From Polynucleobacter campilacus (GTDB lineage Bacteria; Pseudomonadota; Gammaproteobacteria; Burkholderiales; Burkholderiaceae): a stretch of DNA of 64,000 bases. Positions within the stretch are counted from its first letter, which is position 1; the number at the start of each line of letters is the position of its first letter. Both the position numbers and the translations under genes were made by a program. Shown in pieces: positions 54,174-63,230 of this stretch. The notes under the pieces are model-generated. The model did not search any database. It had not been told where the DNA came from and saw nothing but the letters and a program-made list of their open reading frames with translations. Location of the stretch: NCBI RefSeq assembly GCF_002206625.1, contig NZ_NGUP01000001.1, positions 186,001 through 250,000 of the forward strand, given 5' to 3'.

Positions 54174-55043
54174 TTAAGCTTCGAAGCTCTTTAGTAAAAA
54201 TTGAGCACCAGCGTCTACACCTAATGCCTTGGTGAGAGTGGGCAAAGCCTCTGCCAAATGCTTTTCCAGAGTCCATGGCGGATTGATGATGAACATACCG
54301 CTAGCTTGCAGGCGACGCTCTCCTGGCGCATTCTCAACCCTTAACTCAGCCTGTAACCATGAGCGTGTATGGCTAGCAGCAATTTTTTTCATGCGATCTG
54401 GCAGTGCTGCTGACTCTCTTCGGGAGAGGATCGGGTACCAAATGGCATAGCAGCCAGTAGCAAAGCGTTGCAAAGCTTCTTCCAGCGCTAGTTCAAGATA
54501 TCGGTAGTCCTGTTTATCCTCATAAGAAGGGTCAATCAGTACTAGACCACGTCTACTTGGCGGTGGCACTAAGCCTTTGAGTCTGGCAAAGCTATCTTCG
54601 GCATAAACATCAATCTGCTTTGCCTGCGCCAACTCTCTCACATTGTGTCTAAGTATGTCGATCTCTTTGGGGTGTAGTTCAAATAATTTGAGTCGATCCT
54701 GTGACCTTAGTAAGTGAGCCAAAATAAAAGGTGATCCAGGATAGCTAGCAAGTTCATTACCCATATTTTTCGCTTGAACAAGGGTTACGTATTTTTTAAC
54801 ACTCTCTGCACATGGATTACCTGCCTCGATAAACTTGAGTAGTCGGAATATTCCACCCTCAGCTTCTTTGCTAACTGCAGCAAAGCCATCTTTCAGACTA
54901 TAAATACCGGCTCCAGCATGTGTATCAATCATCGTCAAGGCGCCAGGCTTTTCCTGCAAGTATTCGACCAGATGAATCAGGGTCAGATGCTTGAGAATGT
55001 CAGCATGACTGCCAGCATGAAACGCGTGTCGATAACTAAACAT
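54174..55043 (-). CDS. rlmJ: 23S rRNA (adenine-2030-N6)-methyltransferase RlmJ
   Basis: Methylates A2030 of 23S rRNA. The N-terminal MFSYRHAFHAGSHADILKH is the diagnostic start of RlmJ (only its first part is quoted). The catalytic DPSYE motif (LVLIDPSYEDKQDYR) lies near residue 165, a variant of the DPPY type. Length 289. It starts seven bases after the PAP2 gene stop on the same strand, so it may share a transcript with the membrane cluster upstream. Confidence 0.95.
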   Translation of the reverse strand: MFSYRHAFHAGSHADILKHLTLIHLVEYLQEKPGALTMIDTHAGAGIYSLKDGFAAVSKEAEGGIFRLLKFIEAGNPCAESVKKYVTLVQAKNMGNELASYPGSPFILAHLLRSQDRLKLFELHPKEIDILRHNVRELAQAKQIDVYAEDSFARLKGLVPPPSRRGLVLIDPSYEDKQDYRYLELALEEALQRFATGCYAIWYPILSRRESAALPDRMKKIAASHTRSWLQAELRVENAPGERRLQASGMFIINPPWTLEKHLAEALPTLTKALGVDAGAQFLLKSFEA

Positions 55044-55049
55044 GGTGAA

Positions 55050-55841
55050 TCACTCTGATTTAGTGACTGAGGTATTGAATTGCGCTTTAATAAAAAAGGC
55101 CAAAGTGATTAGTAGTATGGCTATTGATCCATACTGTAGTGGCAGGTTGAGTTCATGATCCATGATTTGAGTTAGATGAGCATAAATAGCAATTACGCCC
55201 CCAATGGCTACAAGACGAAGCCACGCACCCTGAATTGAAAAATATCTTTCAGGAATGAAACTCGCTAAGAGAGCCCCTAGTATTCCGCACCATATTCCAA
55301 AGCCTGCGCCACCTAATACATCAGTTAACCAGTGCGCTCCAATAGCACTGCGCGATAAACCAACGAGGGCTGCAACAATAAATAAAAGCAACAGGGGTTT
55401 ACGTTTATCTTTATCACAAGAAAAATATAAGGCTGCAGCTATAGCAAAAGCCGTGAGGGTATGCCCAGAGGGGAATGCTTTATGAAGTAAGGGTTCACCT
55501 AGTCGATAAAAGCTACCATCTGCTAAAACACCAGCCGGTCTTGGTAGGTCAAAATAACTCTTTAAAGCGGTGCTTGTAATTGCCGCAATAACACCAGCAA
55601 AGATTCCGGCAGTTAACACGCGGGGCGCTAGCAAGAGGAGGGGAAAGGTAATGGCGAAGACTCCCCATCCATTGCCTAGAAATGTGAGCCATACCCATAG
55701 GGTATCAGGCAAGGTTTGTGCTAATTCATTGAGATATAAAAAGCTACTACTTTGTAGTTCACCAAAATAAATTGCAGATGCGAGTGATAGTGGGGCTAGC
55801 GGAATAAACCAGGCTGATGTCGGAATTACTTTGTTGCGCAT
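55050..55841 (-). CDS. PAP2-family membrane phosphatase
   Basis: Membrane phosphatase with about six hydrophobic segments. The three PAP2 motifs are intact: KSYFDLPRP (K..6..RP), FPSGHTL and SRSAIGAHWLTD. Such enzymes remove a phosphate from lipid substrates such as undecaprenyl diphosphate or phosphatidate in the periplasm. Length 263. It belongs to a minus-strand run with a GT9, a YbhN-like and a GT39 gene, so a lipid-linked sugar cycle is a reasonable guess. Confidence 0.87.
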   Translation of the reverse strand: MRNKVIPTSAWFIPLAPLSLASAIYFGELQSSSFLYLNELAQTLPDTLWVWLTFLGNGWGVFAITFPLLLLAPRVLTAGIFAGVIAAITSTALKSYFDLPRPAGVLADGSFYRLGEPLLHKAFPSGHTLTAFAIAAALYFSCDKDKRKPLLLLFIVAALVGLSRSAIGAHWLTDVLGGAGFGIWCGILGALLASFIPERYFSIQGAWLRLVAIGGVIAIYAHLTQIMDHELNLPLQYGSIAILLITLAFFIKAQFNTSVTKSE

Positions 55842-55846
55842 TTCGC

Positions 55847-57106
55847 TTAGCGACCCTTAGCCTTATCTGCGTCTTGTAATTGGATGCCGACTTTATCTAA
55901 GACTTGGGATACGGTAATGGCTTGCATGCAAACATTATCTTGACATGGGGTTTTGCGGTGGTTAGCAGCGCTCACACATGGAGAACATGCTAAGTTCGCA
56001 GTAATCGCAATTGAGTTTCCGATCGATCCGTAGAGGGCCGGAGTCTCTGGCCCAAAAAGGACAACTGTTCTCAATGGAGTGACAGCCGAGAAGTGCCCTG
56101 GACCAGAATCATTGGTCACCATGACATCAGAGAGGGTGTAGAGCGGCGGTAGTTCTGTAAAGCTGACCTGGCCCGCAAAGTTCAGGGCATTCTTGATATT
56201 GGCTACTACACGCACTTTTTCTACATAAGCAAATTCAGCAGGAGAGCCGGTAATCAATATCAGATCACTTGGGTATTGTTGATGTACGCCTTGAATTAAT
56301 TCAGAAAAACGCTGCTGAGCCCAGCGGCGTTGTGGCAATAAGTCGCTAGCATTTGGATTAATCAAAATTAAGCGGTTCTTACCGTAGGTATATTCAACAC
56401 TAGCTTCTTTTGCTAATTTTTCAATTCGCTCGCGCACTTTCTCAAGCGCTATTGGATCGATGACTGCTTGCTCTAAACGTACTTCAGAATCTGGGATCTG
56501 AATCTTACTGAATGGCACTTCGATCTGTTTTGCAAAGGCCGCATGAATTAAAGATAGAAAATTCTTAGTAATGTGGATATGTGGGTTGTAGTGCACCTTG
56601 CGGGTGAGCATGAAACCACGCCATAAGCCTTCACCATGAAAGATGTGATATCCCACGCGATGCCGGGCGCCACACAAGCCGGTAAGTAGGGCAGTAAAGC
56701 GCGAGAAGAGCTCTAGATCAATCACGGTATCAATACGATGATGACGAGCGACGATTAAAAATCGTAAAGTATCTTTAATCAAGCCAATCAAGCTAGAGGA
56801 GTCAATGGTAAAAATATTTTCTGGTTTGACGGTATTGAGTAAAGTGAGACTCGCACGATTACTCTTAAAGATTAAGAAGAACAGTTCGGCACCACGAGCT
56901 TGTGCATTACGCATAGCGGGGTCAACCAAAATGGCACTACCCATTTCTGAGAGCTCAATAAATAGTAATTTCTTTGGGGCTTCTGGACCACGACTAAAGA
57001 TATTCTTGATGCCATCCATCAAGGCTACTAGTGGGCTAGCGATTGCGCACAGTGGTACACCGACCCAATGATCAATGGCACGCATAGTATTGACGCTAAT
57101 AGTCAT
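55847..57106 (-). CDS. Glycosyltransferase family 9 protein (heptosyltransferase-like)
   Basis: A 419-residue GT9 enzyme of the type that adds ADP-heptose or related sugars. The N-terminal half has the donor-independent Rossmann lobe (LLFIELSEMGSAIL), the C-terminal lobe has NPNAS near 250, then ITGSPAEF and the VTNDSGPGHFSA motif near 330. A C-terminal Cys group (CSPC and two more Cys within 25 residues) may bind metal or form disulfides and is known from other GT9 proteins. The acceptor is unknown. It sits six bases before the PAP2 gene. Confidence 0.85.
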   Translation of the reverse strand: MTISVNTMRAIDHWVGVPLCAIASPLVALMDGIKNIFSRGPEAPKKLLFIELSEMGSAILVDPAMRNAQARGAELFFLIFKSNRASLTLLNTVKPENIFTIDSSSLIGLIKDTLRFLIVARHHRIDTVIDLELFSRFTALLTGLCGARHRVGYHIFHGEGLWRGFMLTRKVHYNPHIHITKNFLSLIHAAFAKQIEVPFSKIQIPDSEVRLEQAVIDPIALEKVRERIEKLAKEASVEYTYGKNRLILINPNASDLLPQRRWAQQRFSELIQGVHQQYPSDLILITGSPAEFAYVEKVRVVANIKNALNFAGQVSFTELPPLYTLSDVMVTNDSGPGHFSAVTPLRTVVLFGPETPALYGSIGNSIAITANLACSPCVSAANHRKTPCQDNVCMQAITVSQVLDKVGIQLQDADKAKGR

Positions 57107-57124
57107 TGTTTTTCTCTGAAAGAA

Positions 57125-58168
57125 TTATTTTCGTTTTAGTAAAAAGTATGCACCAGGTAATACCGATAAAACAGTAATTGCGCCATAGCTAATAGATGCC
57201 AGTACGGTTAAAGAGGGATTAACACCCCACAACGCCAATACTGAAGATAAGGTGGCCTCACGTAATCCCCAGCCTGAGATGCTAATAGGAAGCATGAGTA
57301 ATAAACTGAGTGCTGGCAAACCAATCATCAATCCCTCGATGGGCGCATCAACTCCATATGCCTTCATGCAGAATAAAAGAGTGAGAATGGTTAGGCAGTG
57401 AATTCCAACAGCTAAAAAAGCTTGCGCAATATTCGTAGGCCAAGCAAAAGCTAGCTTGATACCAGGCATTGCATTATTCATTTGCAAACGGTCAAGTAGC
57501 TTTTGAAGCAATTGACGGCTAGGAGTCCATGCCAAGACAAAGGCGATGATCAGTCCTGCCAATAACATGATGCTCAGTACGGCGTAGCCTAAATCCTGAC
57601 CCCAAGCAGCTAGAGTTACGCCGCCTACTATTAAACCAATCCCGCCCAACAAATTATTGCCAGCAAGACCAAGAAGGCGATCAACTAAAGTCATTGAAAA
57701 GCTCAGTCGTAATTTGGGTGTGGCATGACCTATATCAACCGCATGATGGAGTTCTTCATCCAATTCTTTGGTGTCGCTTAATTTTCCGGAGCTAGTGAGA
57801 TGGGTCGCGGTAATGGCGCGATAGCTATCGCCGCCCAATGTACTTGGTAGACCTTGGTTGATTAACCCGCCCGCAAAATAAAGACCGATATAAGAATGAA
57901 TGCGACGCGGGAATCCAACTGCCTGCATCAATAGTCCCCAGCGATAGCCGCCACAGATAAAGGCGGTCATCATGCTGGCCAAAGCAGCTAAAAACCAAAT
58001 CGGCTCCATTTTGATTTCAGAATTAAATAGGGCGTGCCAATCAATTCCGCTAGTTGCTTTCCATAGGAGTGCAATCGATAGCAAAATACGAATGGTGGGC
58101 CATGCACGCTTCAGAATTGATTTCCACCCAGAAGGGGTTTTAGAGGTGGATTGGGGGATTGAGCTCAT
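57125..58168 (-). CDS. YbhN/UPF0104-type membrane protein (LPG synthase transmembrane domain)
   Basis: A 347-residue integral membrane protein with about eight hydrophobic segments, matching the flippase-like membrane half of lysylphosphatidylglycerol synthase without the catalytic half. The segments GGLINQGLPSTLGGDSYRA (near 100) and PISISGWGLREA (near 300) are the family's conserved membrane motifs. A hydrophilic loop of about 30 residues after the first motif is unusual in length. In related clusters such proteins move lipids or lipid-linked sugars; here this is inference. Lies 18 bases before the GT9 gene. Confidence 0.8.
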   Translation of the reverse strand: MSSIPQSTSKTPSGWKSILKRAWPTIRILLSIALLWKATSGIDWHALFNSEIKMEPIWFLAALASMMTAFICGGYRWGLLMQAVGFPRRIHSYIGLYFAGGLINQGLPSTLGGDSYRAITATHLTSSGKLSDTKELDEELHHAVDIGHATPKLRLSFSMTLVDRLLGLAGNNLLGGIGLIVGGVTLAAWGQDLGYAVLSIMLLAGLIIAFVLAWTPSRQLLQKLLDRLQMNNAMPGIKLAFAWPTNIAQAFLAVGIHCLTILTLLFCMKAYGVDAPIEGLMIGLPALSLLLMLPISISGWGLREATLSSVLALWGVNPSLTVLASISYGAITVLSVLPGAYFLLKRK

Positions 58169-58217
58169 AGGCGTAAGGATAATGCCTTGGGCGCCTAAGA
58201 TCCTGAATTTACGCTAT

Positions 58218-59714
58218 TTACTGTGCAAAAACGGGTCCCTGCCAGTTGCTGCAGAGGCTAAAGTCAAATTTAGACAGTACTTGGCCAAAGCGCGTGATTT
58301 CTAGGCTATCTAAGAGTTCGCAACGTTCAAAGGCTGACTGACTGGCAATAGGGGGTGAGAAGCTCATGCCAGACCAATTAATGAGAACAATATTTGCTCC
58401 CAAGGGCAGCTGCCCAAACCAGATATCAAATTGATCTTTTCTTTGATCAAGAACAAATACTGGAATCGGTTTTGCGTACCAAGCAGCACGACTGCCTAGT
58501 GTCCAGTTTTGTACAGCAATACCATCTGCTTTAGTAGCTTGAGTGAGTTCGGCTGCTTTTTGTCCTGCTAATTTCCAGCCATAAAGATCAGCAATAGGAT
58601 TGGACTTAATGGACGCAGAAGTAATGCCACCAGACAAAACAAAGCCAAAGCCAATCAGGCAAAGTGCTATTTGAAAGATCAATAGAGCGCGTATGACGGT
58701 TCGATGTTGAAGAGACCAAGCCTTTGCTAAACCAATACCCGCGAAGGGAGCCAAACAAAACCACGCAGGTGTTGTCCAGTGAGGCAGGCCACCACCACCG
58801 GAAAGACTTGCAAAAATAGTAAAGGGGATAAAAAAGAATCCGAATAATGCCAATAAAGAAAGCCTAGTTGCGTGAATGCAGTCTTTCAGAAAAATATAGC
58901 TGCCAATAATGAGCAATGGACCAAAGACGAGAATTTGAATTCCAAGAAATGCACTTAATCTACGCCATAACCATTCGCCGCCGCTACCATGAGCGATTTG
59001 GTATTTAAAGGAAATCCAATCATTGAGCCAGTTCCAATAGAGTACAGGCCCAATGAAGATGAGGGCGAGTAGGATTGCCAACCAAAAACCGATTTTGCTA
59101 ATCCAAGGTTTTCTGTGGGCAACTACAAATACAAGCACTAAAGCAAGTGCAGTAAATATGGCCGTGTATTTACTGAGGCCAGCTAATCCTAGTAATGCGC
59201 CGGTCAATAACCAATCGCCAATCGAGAAGTGATCTTGAATTAACCAACGTAGCGCCATGAACATGAGACCAAGACTTAAGGGCGCCAACAAAGTGTCTGG
59301 TAATAAACCAATAGCTAGTACATGTGGCATTGGCGCTGCCACAATAGCGAGAACAGCCATCAGGCCACAAGCATTGGCAGAGGGCAGTGCGCTGGTGAGA
59401 TATCCTGAGTTACGACCTTGAATAAAGTGATGTATCTCGAGCGTGACTTGGTAAACCAAGAGACAGGAGATAACCCATAACAACTCTGGCACTAAGCGAA
59501 TGAAGCCTTCTGAAGAGGTGAGGGCAACGAGTGGCCACTGAATCCAACCGACTAATGGCGGGTGATCAAAATAGCTCCAAGCTAAGTGTTGGGCATATAA
59601 GGCGTAGTGTGCTTCATCAACCGAAAATTCAATTGAAAAACCCAGGGCAAAATGTACTAGCGCTGCTATGCAAACGCAGATTACTGCCCAACTTGAAGGT
59701 GATTGATGGCGCAT
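58218..59714 (-). CDS. Glycosyltransferase family 39 (ArnT-like) membrane protein
   Basis: A 498-residue protein with about twelve hydrophobic segments and a periplasmic C-terminal part. The first loop carries EFSVDEAHYALYAQHL, with the Asp-Glu pair typical of GT39/ArnT catalysis, followed by YFDHPPLVGWIQWP, a family landmark. These enzymes transfer a sugar from a polyprenyl-phosphate carrier to a lipid or protein in the periplasm. First gene of the minus-strand run; the divergent DUF3047 gene starts 48 bases away. Confidence 0.88.
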   Translation of the reverse strand: MRHQSPSSWAVICVCIAALVHFALGFSIEFSVDEAHYALYAQHLAWSYFDHPPLVGWIQWPLVALTSSEGFIRLVPELLWVISCLLVYQVTLEIHHFIQGRNSGYLTSALPSANACGLMAVLAIVAAPMPHVLAIGLLPDTLLAPLSLGLMFMALRWLIQDHFSIGDWLLTGALLGLAGLSKYTAIFTALALVLVFVVAHRKPWISKIGFWLAILLALIFIGPVLYWNWLNDWISFKYQIAHGSGGEWLWRRLSAFLGIQILVFGPLLIIGSYIFLKDCIHATRLSLLALFGFFFIPFTIFASLSGGGGLPHWTTPAWFCLAPFAGIGLAKAWSLQHRTVIRALLIFQIALCLIGFGFVLSGGITSASIKSNPIADLYGWKLAGQKAAELTQATKADGIAVQNWTLGSRAAWYAKPIPVFVLDQRKDQFDIWFGQLPLGANIVLINWSGMSFSPPIASQSAFERCELLDSLEITRFGQVLSKFDFSLCSNWQGPVFAQ

Positions 59715-59762
59715 AGGCTGATTTTAGACTCACTTGAGTAAATCTTTGGGACAATTAGAGAT

Positions 59763-60560
59763 ATGTTGAAACACGTTTTACACCCCCTGATTCTTGCGAT
59801 GCTGCTGGCGCTAGCAGGCTGTACTGGTTTTGGTGGGAGCTCAGTTCAAGATGAGTCAGGACAGACCTTTGATCCCAGCAAACTGACAGCGCAGGATGAG
59901 CTCCCTAAATTTTCTGCACAAACTGCTCGCAATGGCATGCCTCATGGCTGGAATTTTTATCGCATAGCACCCTATAAGAAAAATACGGTTTACCGTCTTG
60001 AAAATTATCAAGGTAGAACAGTACTGAGCGCTAATTCCAAAACATCTGCCTCGGGTCTGGCTGTGAAGTTACACCCAAGAGCAGCAAATAATTTATGGTT
60101 GCAGTGGGAATGGAAGGCATTAAGTGCAATTCCTGAGGCTGATAATGCTGAGCGTTATCACGATGATGCACCCCTAAGAATATTGGTGGCATTTGATGGT
60201 AATAAATCTAAATTGCCATTAAAAGAAAAGATGAACTTCGAGATGGCTAATCTCATTAGCGGTCAAGAAATGCCGTATGCCACTCTCATGTATATCTGGT
60301 CTGGCAAATCTCCAGTAGATACGATTATCAATAATGCACACACCTCCCGTATTAAGATGATTGTGGTTGATTCTGGCTGGGATAATTTAGGCGCTTGGCA
60401 CAAACATCAGCGTGACCTTGCTGCTGATTACATGCGCGCTTATGGAGAGGCTCCGGGCGAAGTCATTGGGATTGCTTTGTTGACTGATACAGACAATACC
60501 AAATCAGAAACGCGCGCTATCTATGGTGATATTGAACTCATTCGTAAGAGTCCTAAATAG
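59763..60560 (+). CDS. DUF3047 lipoprotein
   Basis: A 265-residue protein with a signal peptide ending in the lipobox LAGC (Cys20). The mature domain matches DUF3047: GW.FYRIAPYKKNTVYRL, then SASGLAVKL-like, LWLQWEWKAL, DDAPLRILVAFDG and the ATLMYIWSGK segment. The fold is likely a beta sandwich. Function is unknown. It is divergent from the glycan cluster and convergent with copA, whose last eight bases it overlaps. Confidence 0.85.
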   Translation: MLKHVLHPLILAMLLALAGCTGFGGSSVQDESGQTFDPSKLTAQDELPKFSAQTARNGMPHGWNFYRIAPYKKNTVYRLENYQGRTVLSANSKTSASGLAVKLHPRAANNLWLQWEWKALSAIPEADNAERYHDDAPLRILVAFDGNKSKLPLKEKMNFEMANLISGQEMPYATLMYIWSGKSPVDTIINNAHTSRIKMIVVDSGWDNLGAWHKHQRDLAADYMRAYGEAPGEVIGIALLTDTDNTKSETRAIYGDIELIRKSPK

Positions 60561-61983
60561 ATTGCGTAAGGGTGCGAGGGTGCCAGCGTTTTAATAAGAG
60601 CGCATTACTTAATACACAAAAGCTCGAAAGCGCCATGGCACTGCCTGCCAGCATTGGCGATAGATAGCCCAAAGCCGCTAAGGGTATCCCGGTAGCATTA
60701 AAGATAAATGCCCAAAATAAATTTTGCTGAATCTTTTTCCAAGTCTTTTTGGAGATATCAATCGCATCCGAAACTAAAGTGGGATCTCCACGTATTAAGG
60801 TAATGCCGGCAGCCTGCATCGCAACATCAGTACCCGTAGACATGGCCATACCAACATCTGCCGTAGCCAGAGCGGGTGCGTCGTTCACGCCATCCCCCAC
60901 CATCGCAACCCACTGCCGCTCGCCATCCTTGGTAGATGATTGCAATTTGCGGATCATGTCCGCCTTATTGTTCGGCATGATTTGTGCAAAGACTTCATCG
61001 ATGCCAATGAGCTGACCCACTCGATTCGCTGCCGCAGTATTATCACCCGAGAGCATGACAGTCCGAATGTGCAGCTGATGTAAAGAGGTGATAGCTGCCT
61101 TCGCATTACTTTTGAGTTCATCACCAAAAGCAATGATGGCAAGAGGTACTGAGGTAGATTCATTCATCAAAACAGAAACAGTTTGGCCTGCATCAAAACA
61201 AGCTTGCGCTTTTTCAATGATATCTGCGTAATGAGTATTCGAGCTTAGTGATGCCACGCTTTGTAAGCAGAGGTTTTGTCCCATCCAAGGGCCTGCACTA
61301 GGCTTGCCGCTAATGCCGATACCTGGGATGGCTTTGCTTTCAGAGGGTGTGATGGGGTTCATTCCTTTTTGCTTGGCTGCATCGAGCAAAGCCTTGGCCA
61401 AAGGGTGTTCGCTACCCAATTGCATTCCTGCCGCGCTCGTAAGGATGGCATCTGTATCTGCTGAATTGGTCAACGAAATGATATTGAGGAGTCTAGGCTT
61501 ACCGAGCGTCAGCGTCCCAGTTTTATCAAAAGCAACAATGTTTAAGCGGTGTGCAAGTTCTAGGAGTTGTGGATCTTTAATAAGAATGCCAAAGCGCGCC
61601 GCGATTCCAGTTCCCGCCATAATGGCCGCAGGCGTTGCCAATCCAAGAGCGCATGGGCAGGCAATCACCATGACAGATACTGCCCTCAAGATTGCGATTG
61701 ATACAGAGTCTAAGTAAAGCCAATTTACCAAGCCAGTGATGATGGCAATCACAATCACGCTAGGCACAAATATTGCACTTACTTGATCTACTAATTTTTG
61801 GATCGGGGCTTTTTGAGTTTGTGCATCTTCTACTAAAGCGATAATTTGGGACAGCACACTTTCGATACCAACAGCCTGTACTTCAATTACCAGAACACCC
61901 TCGCCATTAAGGGATCCCCCAATGACTTTCGAATCTAGGGATTTTTTTACTTGGGGCACTTTCTCCAGTGAGCAGGGATTCAT
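60553..61983 (-). pseudogene. copA: Copper P-type ATPase CopA, C-terminal fragment (frameshifted)
   Basis: The second part of a P1B-type Cu+ exporter. It has CPC in ACPCALGLATP (copper path), the phosphorylation site DKTGTLT, the ATP-binding region and GDGVNDAPAL. The real homology begins near 61941, just after the seven-base A run on the minus strand at 61942-61948; the upstream start ATG at 61983 is probably not used. Removing one A from this run joins the two frames into a normal-looking protein of 761 residues. Without that, the actuator domain is separated from the catalytic domain. It ends with stop TAG at 60553-60555, overlapping the convergent DUF3047 gene. Confidence 0.9.
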
Positions 61984-62839
61984 CTATATGGCTGCTGCCA
62001 AGTAGGATCAGCCCATCAACAGGAATGCGCTCGCCTGGTAAAACTAAGACACGATCTTTAGGAAAGACTTGCTCGAGTGGCAGGTCACGATATTGATCTA
62101 GTGGTGTGCCTTCCATAACAGCAATGTTTGGTGCCAGTACCTTGGCATGCTCCGGCCAAAGTTTTTGCAGTGCTCGAATGGCTTCACTAGTTTGTTGTTT
62201 TGCACGAGCTTCCAACCATTTGCCTAAGAGCACCATACAAATGATGACGGCAGAAGCTTCAAAATACAATTCATGTGCTGCATGTGGTGAAGCGATTAAC
62301 TGATAAACACTGAGGCCGTAAGCAGCGCTGGTACCGAGGGCAACTAGCAAGTCCATATTGCCAGTGCCTGACATCAGCGATTTAAAGCCCGCTTTGTAAA
62401 AGCGCCATCCCAAAAAGAATTGCACAGGGCTTGCTAACAGCAATTGCCATTCTGGAGAGAGTGCCCAATGAATCCCAAAGGGCATGAGGAGCATGGGTAT
62501 TAATAATGGCGCGGAAAGAATAAATCCCAACAAAACTCTTCCTAAACCATCTGCACCCCAAAATGAGCGAGACTGATTTGGCTGCGTATTTTTATAGGGA
62601 GTGCTTAATTTAGCGTCGTATCCCGTTTTTTGGACCAAAGCGATGACGCCACCAATCGTCACCTCAGAATCTAGATTGAGGCGTATTTTTGCCTGTTCAG
62701 TAGCCAAATTGACACTGGCAGCCTCAACCCCAGGAATGCGTTCAAGAGCCTTCTCAACCCTCCCTACACAGGATGCACAGGTCATTCCTCCAATATCTAG
62801 ATTAAATAACTCAGAATTGATCTCTTTTGCGGCGTTCAT
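61907..62839 (-). pseudogene. copA: Copper P-type ATPase CopA, N-terminal fragment (frameshifted)
   Basis: The first part of the same gene. It has a metal-binding domain with GMTCASC (residues about 18-24), the first four to five membrane segments, and the actuator motif LLTGES at its end (near 292). After TGESAP the frame reads SKKIPRF and stops at 61907; the frame needed to continue (KKSLDSKVIGGS) is one base ahead. The two fragments overlap by 77 bases. This may be a sequencing error in a homopolymer, a real inactivation, or slippage; see findings. Confidence 0.9.
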
Positions 62840-62890
62840 ATGGAAGATAATCTACTCAATACCAAACAAAGTCACTTCAAAAGGGTCGAT

Positions 62891-63085
62891 ATGTTGAGTC
62901 TAAAGGTATCTGGCATGACCTGTGGGGGCTGTATTAAAGCGGTGACTAAGGCTATTCAATCTCAGGATCCGCAAGCCAAGGTAGAGGCCGATTTGGCATC
63001 CCAGATGGTTAGTCTTGAAACCTCTTTGTCTGCTGAGCAAGCAAGCCAGATCATCACGGATGCAGGATTTCCAGTGTCTCAATAA
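62891..63085 (+). CDS. copZ: CopZ-like copper chaperone (heavy-metal-associated domain)
   Basis: A 64-residue ferredoxin-like metal-binding protein with MTCGGC, a copper-binding CxxC (residues about 9-14). It could deliver Cu+ to CopA, which is divergent. The frame is open from 62840, the base after the copA start, giving an 81-residue product. I prefer the ATG at 62891 (MLSLKVSGM), since it matches the usual length and has AAGGG six bases upstream. The intergenic distance to copA is then 51 bases, too short for two independent standard promoters. Confidence 0.88.
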   Translation: MLSLKVSGMTCGGCIKAVTKAIQSQDPQAKVEADLASQMVSLETSLSAEQASQIITDAGFPVSQ

Positions 63086-63182
63086 TTACCCCTTGAGCTT
63101 TGGGTGTTTGAATTTTTAAGGCCGGCATCAGCAAATTTTCGCTGGCGCCGTTAATCTACCTGTTATTCAGCAAAATTAACAA

Positions 63183-63214
63183 AAGTAATTCTTAAAATAT
63201 ATCCGGAATTACTT
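63183..63214. promoter_or_regulatory. Perfect inverted repeat upstream of mrp
   Basis: Nine-base arms AAGTAATTC and GAATTACTT are separated by 14 bases that include a TATAT-rich, -10-like stretch. It ends 16 bases before the mrp GTG start codon. It could be an operator over the promoter. The binding protein is unknown. Confidence 0.45.
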
Positions 63215-63230
63215 CGTATAGGAGAAAGTA

